The notes beneath the pieces are model-generated. The model was given only the letters and a program-made list of their open reading frames with translations. It had not been told where the DNA came from and ran no database searches. Source: Syntrophobacter sp. SbD2 (GTDB lineage Bacteria; Desulfobacterota; Binatia; UBA9968). From it: 44,904 nucleotides of DNA. This document shows positions 8,998 through 16,926 of this stretch, one piece after another. The translations under genes and the position numbers were made by a program. The stretch spans positions 1 to 44,904 of the forward strand of contig CAMDBU010000027.1 in NCBI GenBank assembly GCA_945889495.1. Reading direction: 5' to 3'. Each line of letters begins with the position of its first letter. Position 1 is the stretch's first letter.

Positions 8998-9717
8998 TTA
9001 AAATTTTTCATTCCACGCCGCGCGGCCATAGCGTTCGCCCATCAGCCGGTCGATGGTTTCATGAGGTATGGCGGTGAAAGTTTCATCGGCGCGCCAGGCA
9101 AGGCGGAGCCGTTCACTAAGCGTCGTCGGGTATAGCGGCGCATTGACGAGAAAATCGCCATGACTTCTCTCTTGGCGGTAGTCGGGCTGCTTGGACGGCA
9201 TCGGCAAATACTTGCCGATGCGCGCCAGGTCGAATTGCAATAAGAACGTGCCATGCACCAGTACGTAGTCGCGTTTACGGTATTGCGCGTTGCCGGAAAA
9301 CTTGCGCCCGCCGAGAGTCAGATCGCTCAAACCTTGCACCGACACCGGTCCCACGCCCAAAGCTTCGAGACAACGCCGATGGCGGCTCAAGACTAAATCG
9401 AAGGCCGCCTGCACCTGATCGCTGGAAAAATTATCCTGGCGTAGAATCAGCGAGTAGTTGAGGCAACCCGGCCCCTGCAACACCGTGCCGCCGCCGCTAC
9501 AGCGGCGCAGGATCGGAATGCCATCGGCGATGCAGGCGGCGATTGCGACTTCGGTGCGCCACGGATTGCCATGGCCAAGCACGACAAAGTAATTCGCCGG
9601 CTGCCACAAGCGCAGCAGCTCGGCGCCATCCTTCGCCTGTTCGAAGAATTCCAACAGCGCTTCATCGCAGGCCAGATTGCGCGCCCCATCGGCGAAAGTC
9701 AGGTCAAGATATTTCAT
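8998..9717 (-). CDS. lplA: Lipoate-protein ligase A family protein
   Basis: 239-residue member of the biotin/lipoate ligase fold, which activates lipoate with ATP and attaches it to a lysine of lipoyl domains. The diagnostic block RRCSGGGTV is at about residues 71-79, followed by GCLNYSL. The catalytic lysine lies in GGRKFSGNAQ (Lys139). The length suits enzymes lacking the extra C-terminal domain of E. coli LplA, so a separate accessory domain might be needed for full activity. It is divergently transcribed from aceE-aceF-lpd with only 64 bp between starts. The natural target is the AceF lipoyl domain next door, as inferred from context. An octanoyl/lipoyl amidotransferase role is an alternative. 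Confidence 0.87.
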   Translation of the reverse strand: MKYLDLTFADGARNLACDEALLEFFEQAKDGAELLRLWQPANYFVVLGHGNPWRTEVAIAACIADGIPILRRCSGGGTVLQGPGCLNYSLILRQDNFSSDQVQAAFDLVLSRHRRCLEALGVGPVSVQGLSDLTLGGRKFSGNAQYRKRDYVLVHGTFLLQFDLARIGKYLPMPSKQPDYRQERSHGDFLVNAPLYPTTLSERLRLAWRADETFTAIPHETIDRLMGERYGRAAWNEKF

Positions 9718-9781
9718 CAGCGTTAGTTGATTTTACCGCGGTTTTGTTGTCTCCTAAAAATCCCAGGAGCGAGTGTAATTA

Positions 9782-12502
9782 ATGGATTTAGAAAACAAAC
9801 CAGCCGCCAACGGCAGCACCGTCGCTGGCGAGCACGACAATGGCAAAAGCCCCAAGTCGGATCGCCATAAATGGATCGCGTCGCTGGAATATATCCTGGA
9901 ATCTATCTTAAAGAACGAAGAACCGGAACAAGCATCCCTGATGGTCGAAGAGCTGTCCGCCCGGTTGCGCCAATCGGGGCTGAAAATCCCCCTGGCGGTG
10001 AGCACGCCGTACATCAATACCATCGCGCCGGAAAAGGAACCGCCCTACCCTGGCAATCGCGAGATCGAACGGAAAATTAAAAGCTATGTGCGTTGGAACG
10101 CCATGGCGATGGTGGTGAAAGCCAACCGGCTCCATGCCGATATCGGCGGTCACATTTCCACCTACGCGTCGTCGGCGACGCTCTACGAAGTCGGCCAGAA
10201 TCATTTCTTCCGCGGCAACGACGGCGCCAATTTGGGCGACATGGTTTACTTTCAAGGCCACGCTTCCCCAGGTGTTTACTCGCGGGCCTATGTCGAGTGG
10301 CGCATCAATGCGCCGAAGCTGCATCACTTTCGCCAGGAGCTTTCCAGCGTCGGCGGGATCTCCTCCTATCCGCATCCTTATTTGATGCCGGACTTCTGGC
10401 AGTTCCCGTCGGTGTCCATGGGACTGGCGCCGATCATGTCGATTTATCAGGCGCGCTTTGTGCGCTATCTGAAAAGCCGCGGCTTGATCGAAGGCGTGGA
10501 GCCGAGGATTTTTTGCTTCGCCGGTGACGGCGAGATGGACGAGCCAGAATCCTCCGGCGCGTTGACGCTGGCGTCGCGGGAGAATCTGGATAATTTAGTT
10601 TGGGTGGTCAATTGCAACTTGCAGCGCCTCGACGGACCGGTGCGCGGCAACGGCAAAATCATCCAAGAACTCGAAGCGCTGTTTCGCGGCGCCGGCTGGA
10701 ACGTCATCAAAGTCATCTGGGGCTCCGACTGGGATGCGCTGCTCGCCAAGGACGACAAGGGGCTGCTACTCAAGCGCATGGAAGAGGCTGTCGACGGCGA
10801 CTTTCAAAAGTATTCGGTGGAACCGGGCAGCTACACGCGCAAGCATTTTTTCGGCAAGTATCCCGAGCTGCTCGAAATGGTCAATCACTTGACCGACGAT
10901 CAGATTCACAAGCTATTGCGCGGCGGCCATGATCCGATGAAAGTCTATGCCGCCTACAAGGCCGCGGTGGAGCATCAGGGCGCGCCGACGGTAATCCTGG
11001 CCCATACCGTCAAAGGCTACGGCCTGGGCGAAGCCGGCGAAGGGCGCAACATCACCCATCAGCAAAAGAAATTGAACGAGCGCGAGCTACGCGAGTTTCG
11101 CACCCGCTTCGATATACCGCTGCCCGACGAAGAAGTGGTCGAGACGCCTTTCTACCGCCCGCCGCTGGACAGCCCGGAGACGCAATATTTGCTGGCCCGG
11201 CGTAAGCAGCTGAACGGCTTCTTGCCGGAACGCAAAGTGCGCGCGAAACCGCTGGAGGTTCCCGCCGACTCCGAGTACGTCGAGTTTTACAAAGGCTCCG
11301 GCGGCCACACCCTGTCGACCACCATGGCGGCGGTGCGCTTACTGACCAAGCTGCTCCGCCACGAAGGCGTCAAAGAACGCATCGTGCCGATCATCCCCGA
11401 CGAAGCGCGCACCTTCGGCATGGATTCGCTGTTTCGCCAGATCGGCATTTATTCGCCCAAGGGGCAGCTCTACGAGCCGGTGGATAGCGAGACTTTGCTT
11501 TTTTACAACGAAGTGAAGAACGGCCAGATCCTCGAAGAGGGCATCACCGAAGCCGGCGCCATGTCGTCGTTCGTCGCCGCCGGCACCGCCTACGCCAATC
11601 TTGGCGTCAACATGATTCCCTTTTATTTTTATTATTCGATGTTCGGTTTTCAGCGCATCGGCGATTTTATTTGGGCCGCCGCCGACAGCAAGTGCAAAGG
11701 TTTTCTATTCGGCGCCACCGCCGGCCGGACGACCTTGAATGGCGAAGGCTTGCAGCACCAGGATGGCCATAGCCATCTGCTCGCCAGCACGATCCCGACG
11801 CTCTACACCTACGACCCGGCGTTCGCCTACGAAGTCGCGGTCATCATCAAAGACGGCATGCGCCGGCTTTACGCCGAGGGCGAAGAAAGTTTTTACTACC
11901 TGACGCTGTACAACGAGAGCTATGAGATGCCGGCGATGCCGGAGGGGGCGGAAGAAGGCATCCTCAAAGGCTTGTACAAAGTGAAGCCCGCCACCAAGGG
12001 GAAAAAATACAAAGCGCATATTTTCGGCAGCGGGCCGATCCTGCGCGAAGCTTTGAAAGCCCAAGAGATGCTCGCCGAGCAATTCGATGTCAGCGCCGAT
12101 ATCTGGAGCGCGACCAGCTATAAATTATTGCGCGGCGAAGCGATGCGCACCAAGCGTTGGAACATGCTCCATCCCACCGCGGCGCCGAAGAAATCCTACA
12201 TCGAGTCGTTGTTGGAAAACGAAGAAGGCGTGTTCGTCGCGGTGTCCGATTACATGAAGATGGTGCCGGATCAAATCGCGCCGTGGATTCCCGGCGGCTT
12301 GATGACCCTTGGCACCGATGGCTTTGGCCGCAGCGACACGCGCGCCAACCTGCGGCGATTTTTTGAAGTGGACGCCGAACTGACCACTCTAGCGACGCTG
12401 TATGCGCTGCATCAGAAAGAAGCCTTTCCCGCCAAAGTCGTCGAGGAAGCGATTCGTAAACTCGGCATCGATCCGGAAAAACCATTTCCGTTTTATCGCT
12501 AA
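9782..12502 (+). CDS. aceE: Pyruvate dehydrogenase E1 component, homodimeric type
   Basis: 906 residues, the size of single-chain E1 (about 890). It decarboxylates pyruvate with thiamine diphosphate and acetylates the lipoyl group of AceF. The ThDP motif begins GDGEMDEPES at about residue 248 and continues to VNCNLQRLDGPVRGNG, nearly identical to the family consensus. Another conserved E1 block is YHQ-like HGAPTVILAHTVKGYGLG, and the pyrimidine domain contains DEARTFGMDSLF and ITEAGAMSSF. The ATG has AGGAG about 10 nt upstream. It is the first gene of the aceE-aceF-lpd operon; 37 bp separate it from aceF. Confidence 0.97.
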   Translation: MDLENKPAANGSTVAGEHDNGKSPKSDRHKWIASLEYILESILKNEEPEQASLMVEELSARLRQSGLKIPLAVSTPYINTIAPEKEPPYPGNREIERKIKSYVRWNAMAMVVKANRLHADIGGHISTYASSATLYEVGQNHFFRGNDGANLGDMVYFQGHASPGVYSRAYVEWRINAPKLHHFRQELSSVGGISSYPHPYLMPDFWQFPSVSMGLAPIMSIYQARFVRYLKSRGLIEGVEPRIFCFAGDGEMDEPESSGALTLASRENLDNLVWVVNCNLQRLDGPVRGNGKIIQELEALFRGAGWNVIKVIWGSDWDALLAKDDKGLLLKRMEEAVDGDFQKYSVEPGSYTRKHFFGKYPELLEMVNHLTDDQIHKLLRGGHDPMKVYAAYKAAVEHQGAPTVILAHTVKGYGLGEAGEGRNITHQQKKLNERELREFRTRFDIPLPDEEVVETPFYRPPLDSPETQYLLARRKQLNGFLPERKVRAKPLEVPADSEYVEFYKGSGGHTLSTTMAAVRLLTKLLRHEGVKERIVPIIPDEARTFGMDSLFRQIGIYSPKGQLYEPVDSETLLFYNEVKNGQILEEGITEAGAMSSFVAAGTAYANLGVNMIPFYFYYSMFGFQRIGDFIWAAADSKCKGFLFGATAGRTTLNGEGLQHQDGHSHLLASTIPTLYTYDPAFAYEVAVIIKDGMRRLYAEGEESFYYLTLYNESYEMPAMPEGAEEGILKGLYKVKPATKGKKYKAHIFGSGPILREALKAQEMLAEQFDVSADIWSATSYKLLRGEAMRTKRWNMLHPTAAPKKSYIESLLENEEGVFVAVSDYMKMVPDQIAPWIPGGLMTLGTDGFGRSDTRANLRRFFEVDAELTTLATLYALHQKEAFPAKVVEEAIRKLGIDPEKPFPFYR

Positions 12503-12539
12503 ACAATTTTGTTAAACCAACAGCAGCGGCAATTTCTCC

Positions 12540-13856
12540 ATGGATGTAAAACTTCCCCAACTCGCTGAAGGTGTCGAGGGCGGCACGGTGGTCGGCATAC
12601 TGGTCGCCGAGGGCCAGATCGTCGAAAAAGATCAGGCTTTCATGGAGTTGGAAACCCAGAAAGCGGTGGGCTCGATTCCCGCGCCAAGCTCCGGCGTGGT
12701 CACCAAGATCCATGTCAAGCAAGGCCAGGAAGTGAGCGTCGGCCAGACGTTGATCTCCATCGAGACCGCCAGCGCGAAAACTCCGGCGACACCGCCCGCG
12801 GCGCAAACCGCGCCGGCAAGCACTGCGAGCGCGCCGCCACCGGCAACCCAGTCAACCGCTTCCAGCCCGACGGCGAATGCCACGGCCAGCGACGACTACC
12901 ACTACGAATCGAAAAGCGGCGTGGCGCCACCGGCGTCGCCGACAATCCGCAAACTCGCCAGGGAGCTCGACATCGACTTGACCAGGGTACGTGGCAGCGA
13001 GGCCGGTGGGCGGATCAATTTGGCCGATGTCCGGGCCTACATCCAGAAGCTCCAACAGCTGGCCTTTCAACCAGCGCCCAGTGCACCCGCCCCTGCCGCG
13101 GCGCCGACAACCACGCTTACCCCGGCGGAAGCCATCGATTTTGCCAAGTGGGGCGCGATCCGACGCGAAAAGATGTCACCGCTACGACGCACGGTAAGCC
13201 GGCGCATGGTCGAGTCCTGGACGTCGATTCCCAAGATCAATCAATTCGCCGATGCCGACATCAGCGTGCTCCTCGCCCTGCGTAAAAAATACGCGCCGGC
13301 CTACGAGAAAAAAGGCACGCATCTGACCTTGACCTCGTTTATTCTGTTCATCCTCGGCCGCGCCTTAAAGAAGCATCCGCGCGCCAACGCCAGCATGGAC
13401 GACAGCGCGCTGGAGATCGTCTTCAAGGACTACTGCCATATCGGCGTCGCGGTGGACACCGAGGGCGGCTTGATCGTGCCGGTGCTGCGCGATGCCGATA
13501 AAAAAGACTTGCACCAACTCTCCGCCGACCTGCACGCGCTGACGGAAAAAACCCGCGCGCGCAAAATCGCCATCGAAGAACTGCAAGGCGGCAGCTTCAC
13601 GATTTCCAATCAGGGCAGTGTCGGCGGCAGTCACTTCACGCCGATCATTTACGCGCCGCAGGTGGCGATCCTGGGCATCGGCCAAGGCCAAGCCAAGCCG
13701 GTGGCCATCGACGGCAAGATCGCCATCCGGACCATCTTGCCGCTCTGTTTAGCCTACGATCACCGCGTGCTCGACGGCGCCGACGCCGTGCGTTTTCTCA
13801 AAGACATCATCGCCGGCCTGGAAGGCTTTGCCGAAGCCGACATCAAACTGAAATAG
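12540..13856 (+). CDS. aceF: Dihydrolipoamide acetyltransferase, pyruvate dehydrogenase E2
   Basis: 438 residues that move the acetyl group from E1 to CoA and form the core of the complex. There is one N-terminal lipoyl domain (residues 1-75) with the acceptor Lys41 in ETQKAV. Next come an Ala/Pro/Thr-rich flexible linker (about 78-120), a peripheral subunit-binding domain (about 127-165, SPTIRKLA to GRINLADV), a second Ala/Pro linker and the catalytic domain. Its active site DHRVLDG is at about residues 407-413. Having a single lipoyl domain is simpler than E. coli (three). The gap to lpd is only 9 bp, so translation is probably coupled. Confidence 0.96.
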   Translation: MDVKLPQLAEGVEGGTVVGILVAEGQIVEKDQAFMELETQKAVGSIPAPSSGVVTKIHVKQGQEVSVGQTLISIETASAKTPATPPAAQTAPASTASAPPPATQSTASSPTANATASDDYHYESKSGVAPPASPTIRKLARELDIDLTRVRGSEAGGRINLADVRAYIQKLQQLAFQPAPSAPAPAAAPTTTLTPAEAIDFAKWGAIRREKMSPLRRTVSRRMVESWTSIPKINQFADADISVLLALRKKYAPAYEKKGTHLTLTSFILFILGRALKKHPRANASMDDSALEIVFKDYCHIGVAVDTEGGLIVPVLRDADKKDLHQLSADLHALTEKTRARKIAIEELQGGSFTISNQGSVGGSHFTPIIYAPQVAILGIGQGQAKPVAIDGKIAIRTILPLCLAYDHRVLDGADAVRFLKDIIAGLEGFAEADIKLK

Positions 13857-13865
13857 CGACCCACT

Positions 13866-15281
13866 ATGGAACCGATTACGACGGAAATTTTGGTACTGGG
13901 CGCCGGCCCGGGCGGTTACGCCGCGGCGTTCTACGCCGCCGACAAAGGCAAACAAGTAACTCTCGTTGAGCAGAACCCGCGCCTGGGCGGCATCTGCTTG
14001 AACGTCGGCTGCATACCGTCGAAAGCCTTGCTCCACGCCACTGAAATTCTGCGCGAGCGCAAAGAGTCGGCGGCGCGCGGCATCGCTTTCGACAAGCCGG
14101 CCATCGATCTCGATAAACTGCGCAATTGGAAAACCGGCATCCTCGACAAGTTGGGCCAAGGCATCAAGACCTTGGCCGAACACCGCAAGGTCAAAGTCAT
14201 TCACGGCCGCGGCCATTTTGAAGACTCGCAGACCCTACGGGTGGAAACCGCCGAGGGGCAAAAGTTCATTCGCTATGAAAAGGCGATCATCGCCGTCGGC
14301 TCCAAGCCGGCGCTGCCCAACGCCTTCGATCTTGGCAACCCGCGGGTGATGACTTCCACCGGCGCGCTGGAGATACCCGACATTCCGGAAAATCTTTTAG
14401 TCGTCGGCGGCGGTTACATCGGCATGGAGCTCGGCACGGTGTACGCCGCCTTGGGCAGCCAGGTCGTGGTTCTCGAAGCCCTGCCGACGATCCTCGCCGG
14501 CGTCGACGCCGATCTGGCCCGGCCAGTCATGCGCGCGGCGCAAAAGGCGTTCAAGGAAATCCGTCTCAACACCAAAGTCCTGAAGATGGCCACCGCCGGC
14601 AAGCAGATCAAAGTCACCATTGAAATCGACAAACAGCCGCGCGACGAGCTTTACGACCGCGTCTTGGTCAGCGTCGGGCGCACCCCCAACCTGGCCGACC
14701 TGGGACTGGAAAATACCAAGGTCACCAAGGACGACAAAGGGTTTATTCAGTGCAACGCCCAGCAGCAAACCGACGATCCCAACATCTACGCCGTCGGCGA
14801 CGTCAACGGTGGTGCCCTGCTAGCGCACCGTGCCAGCCGTGAAGGCAAGATCGCCGTCGAAGCTATCCTTGGCGAAGCGAGCGCCTTTGAAAACATCGTC
14901 ATCCCCGCCGTGGTCTACACCGATCCGGAAGTCGCCTGGTGCGGCCTCACCGAGGCCGAAGCCAAACAGAAAAACATCGACATCAAAGTCGCCAAGTTTC
15001 TCTGGGGCGCGTCGGGCCGGGCCTTGACGCTGGACCGCCCCGACGGCTTGACCAAACTGATCATCGAACCGGAGACCGAACGCATCCTCGGCGTCGGTGT
15101 GGTCGGCGCTGGCGCCGGCGAACTAATCGCCGAAGGCGTGCTCGCCGTCGAGATGGGCGCCACCGCCCGCGACATCGCCGACTCCGTGCATCCCCACCCG
15201 ACGCTGTCGGAGACTTTCATGGAAGCGGCGGAATCGTTCTACGGCACGGCGACCCATACCTTGTCGCGACGCGGCGCGTAG
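13866..15281 (+). CDS. lpdA: Dihydrolipoyl dehydrogenase, E3
   Basis: 471-residue FAD flavoenzyme that reoxidises dihydrolipoyl groups with NAD+. Visible are the FAD Rossmann motif GAGPGG (residues 12-17), the redox disulfide Cys44/Cys49 in GGICLNVGCIPSK, the NAD-binding motif GGYIGMELG in the middle, the second FAD motif YAVGDVNGG, and the C-terminal HPHPTLSE with the active-site His (about 444) and Glu (about 449). It is the last gene of the pyruvate dehydrogenase operon and may also serve other lipoyl complexes. A long inverted repeat follows 11 bp after the stop codon. Confidence 0.97.
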   Translation: MEPITTEILVLGAGPGGYAAAFYAADKGKQVTLVEQNPRLGGICLNVGCIPSKALLHATEILRERKESAARGIAFDKPAIDLDKLRNWKTGILDKLGQGIKTLAEHRKVKVIHGRGHFEDSQTLRVETAEGQKFIRYEKAIIAVGSKPALPNAFDLGNPRVMTSTGALEIPDIPENLLVVGGGYIGMELGTVYAALGSQVVVLEALPTILAGVDADLARPVMRAAQKAFKEIRLNTKVLKMATAGKQIKVTIEIDKQPRDELYDRVLVSVGRTPNLADLGLENTKVTKDDKGFIQCNAQQQTDDPNIYAVGDVNGGALLAHRASREGKIAVEAILGEASAFENIVIPAVVYTDPEVAWCGLTEAEAKQKNIDIKVAKFLWGASGRALTLDRPDGLTKLIIEPETERILGVGVVGAGAGELIAEGVLAVEMGATARDIADSVHPHPTLSETFMEAAESFYGTATHTLSRRGA

Positions 15282-15292
15282 ACTCGGAATAT

Positions 15293-15402
15293 CTCTCGCA
15301 AAGGCGCCAAGCTCGCAAAGTTCGGAAATTGGGAATGAAAATCATCAGCAACAATTTAAACCTTTCCTCTTCGAACTTGGCGTCTTTGCGCCTTGGCGAG
15401 AG
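15293..15402. repeat. Intergenic inverted repeat, CTCTCGC-AAGGCGC-AAG family
   Basis: Left arm 15293-15324 and right arm 15372-15402 match as imperfect reverse complements. Both are made of short units of the CGCAAAG/CGCCAAG type, with a 47-nt AT-rich loop. The element fills the gap between lpd and the exonuclease gene. Its right arm supplies the spurious upstream TTG of that gene's open frame, which argues for the later start. Confidence 0.8.
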
Positions 15403-15440
15403 TAATATCCGAATCCGAATATACCGGTAGACAAGACGTC

Positions 15441-16325
15441 GTGACTGAACTGATCCCCCGCCTATTTCTCATCGATGGCAGCTCGTACATCTTCCGCGCC
15501 TTCTTCGCCATTCCGCCGCTGACCAACGCCGCCGGCTTGCCGACCAACGCGATCTTCGGCTTCACCAATATCCTGCTGAAGTTTTTGAAGCAGTATAAAC
15601 CCGAATACGTCGCGGTTGCCTTGGACGCCGGCCGGGTCACGTTTAGAAATGAAATGTACGCCGACTATAAGGGCAACCGGCCGGAAGCGCCGGCCGACTT
15701 GATTCCGCAGTTCCCCTACTTCCGCAAGGTGCTCGACGCTTTGAACTTGCCGCTGCTGGAAATCCCCGGCTACGAAGCCGACGACATCATCGCCACGCTA
15801 TGCGACCGGCTCTCCGGCCAAGGCTGCGAACTGGTGGTGGTGTCGAGCGACAAGGATTTAATGCAGCTAGTCACCAACGGGGTGAAACTCCTCGACAGCG
15901 CCAAGGACCGCTGGATCGGCAAGGACGAAGTCAAGGAAAAATTCGGCGTGGCGCCCGAGCAGGTGATCGACGTCATGGGGCTGATGGGCGACGCGGTGGA
16001 CAACATTCCCGGCGTCAAAGGCATCGGCGAGAAAACCGCCGGCGCTCTGATCCAGGAGTTTCACAATTTGGAAAACCTCTACGCCCATCTCGACGACATG
16101 GAGCAAATGAAACTGCGCGGCGCCAAGCGCATTCGCCAGATCCTGGAAGCCGGCAAGGACAAAGCCTTCCTGAGCCGCGACCTCGCCACCGTCAAACGCG
16201 ACGTGCCGCTGGACACCGGCCTAGCCGAACTGGAATTCACCGGCTTCAACCTGGAAAAGACCCGCACCCTATTCACCGAACTGGAATTTACCAATCTCAT
16301 CAAGCTCATCGAAAACGGCGGCTGA
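15441..16325 (+). CDS. Standalone 5'-3' exonuclease (PolA N-terminal nuclease type)
   Basis: 294 residues from the GTG start, the size of the 5' nuclease domain alone. It should trim 5' flaps and RNA primers during replication and repair. FLIDGSSYIFRAFFA opens the fold. DAGRVTFRN and YKGNRPEAP match the arch and metal region, EADDIIATL and SSDKDLMQLV carry metal-binding acids, and DAVDNIPGVKGIGEKTA is the helix-three-turn-helix. The protein stops exactly where PolA proteins pass into the 3'-5' exonuclease/polymerase part. GTG 15441 is chosen because the earlier TTG (15393) lies in a repeat element. It is either a genuine standalone enzyme or the front of a split polA; no polymerase frame follows. 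Confidence 0.88.
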   Translation: MTELIPRLFLIDGSSYIFRAFFAIPPLTNAAGLPTNAIFGFTNILLKFLKQYKPEYVAVALDAGRVTFRNEMYADYKGNRPEAPADLIPQFPYFRKVLDALNLPLLEIPGYEADDIIATLCDRLSGQGCELVVVSSDKDLMQLVTNGVKLLDSAKDRWIGKDEVKEKFGVAPEQVIDVMGLMGDAVDNIPGVKGIGEKTAGALIQEFHNLENLYAHLDDMEQMKLRGAKRIRQILEAGKDKAFLSRDLATVKRDVPLDTGLAELEFTGFNLEKTRTLFTELEFTNLIKLIENGG

Positions 16326-16340
16326 GCGGTATCGCCAGCA

Positions 16341-16483
16341 TTGATATCGTACCCAGGACGAAACCCCACCCCTCCCAAGCCCCAACTCCTGCCGCGCAAA
16401 AAAGGCGGCGGAATGATGCACATCGACGATCTCAATAACGGGCCGGATTGGGCCAAACCGATCGTCCGGCAAAATGCCAGGCC
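16341..16483 (+). pseudogene. Fragment of a zeta-toxin-like/predicted ABC-type ATPase, C-terminal end
   Basis: The forward frame here reads GRNPTPPKPQLL, then GGGMMHIDDL and PDWAKPIV. From memory, this resembles the C-terminal end of zeta-toxin-like P-loop kinases, which often finish with a P-[DE]-WAKPIV-type tail. No Walker A or catalytic part precedes it; the exonuclease gene ends 15 bp upstream. The same PDWAKP tail recurs in the second remnant near 19.76 kb. I read it as a leftover of a lost gene; chance resemblance is possible. Confidence 0.4.
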
Positions 16484-16861
16484 TCAGATTAAATCCAACG
16501 CGATGACCACTCTCTGTCGTCCCATAAACCGACTGAAGGCATCGCCCAATCTCTTCATCCAGCGATACTTCTGATTCAGAAGATCATGGCCCAGCGCAGC
16601 GCCGCGTTCATCCACTACCCGTGCATTCGCCTCCACCCATTCACCCTTTGGCTTGCCGCGCACATCGCAGGGCATGATCCTGACTTTTGGATTATTGCGA
16701 ATCCGCTTAACCTTGCCCGCGTCGGCAATTGAGTAGATGAAAAACCGCTGGTCTTTTACCGCAAACCATAGCGGGGTCGCCACCGGCGTGCCGTTTTTCC
16801 GGTAGCTTTCCAGGTTGAGATATCGCTGGTTGGAAAATTGATCGAGTCTTTGGGTACTCAT
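16484..16861 (-). CDS. PPOX-class (pyridoxamine 5'-phosphate oxidase-like) split-barrel flavoprotein
   Basis: 125 residues of the FMN/F420-binding split-barrel fold. The N-terminal pattern YLNLESYRKNGTPVATPLWF is the usual first hairpin of PPOX-class F420-dependent reductases, followed by FFIYSIADAGKVKRIRNNPKVRI, which normally contacts the cofactor, and a short final strand. It probably binds FMN or F420 and transfers hydride to an unknown substrate. It starts 65 bp after the HpaB-type monooxygenase stop, on the same strand, so the two may be one operon. It is not a typical HpaC flavin reductase, but could play a related supporting role; this is speculation. Confidence 0.8.
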   Translation of the reverse strand: MSTQRLDQFSNQRYLNLESYRKNGTPVATPLWFAVKDQRFFIYSIADAGKVKRIRNNPKVRIMPCDVRGKPKGEWVEANARVVDERGAALGHDLLNQKYRWMKRLGDAFSRFMGRQRVVIALDLI

Positions 16862-16926
16862 TCGACCTTGTCCAATTCAGAGCAAAACCCAAAACTTCGA
16901 CCGCTTGAACCGCCGATCGTAGCTAA

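Noticed and set aside
12502-12516. AACAATTTTGTT palindrome between aceE and aceF
   Set aside because: Only a 5-bp stem, within an operon that must be read through; probably chance.
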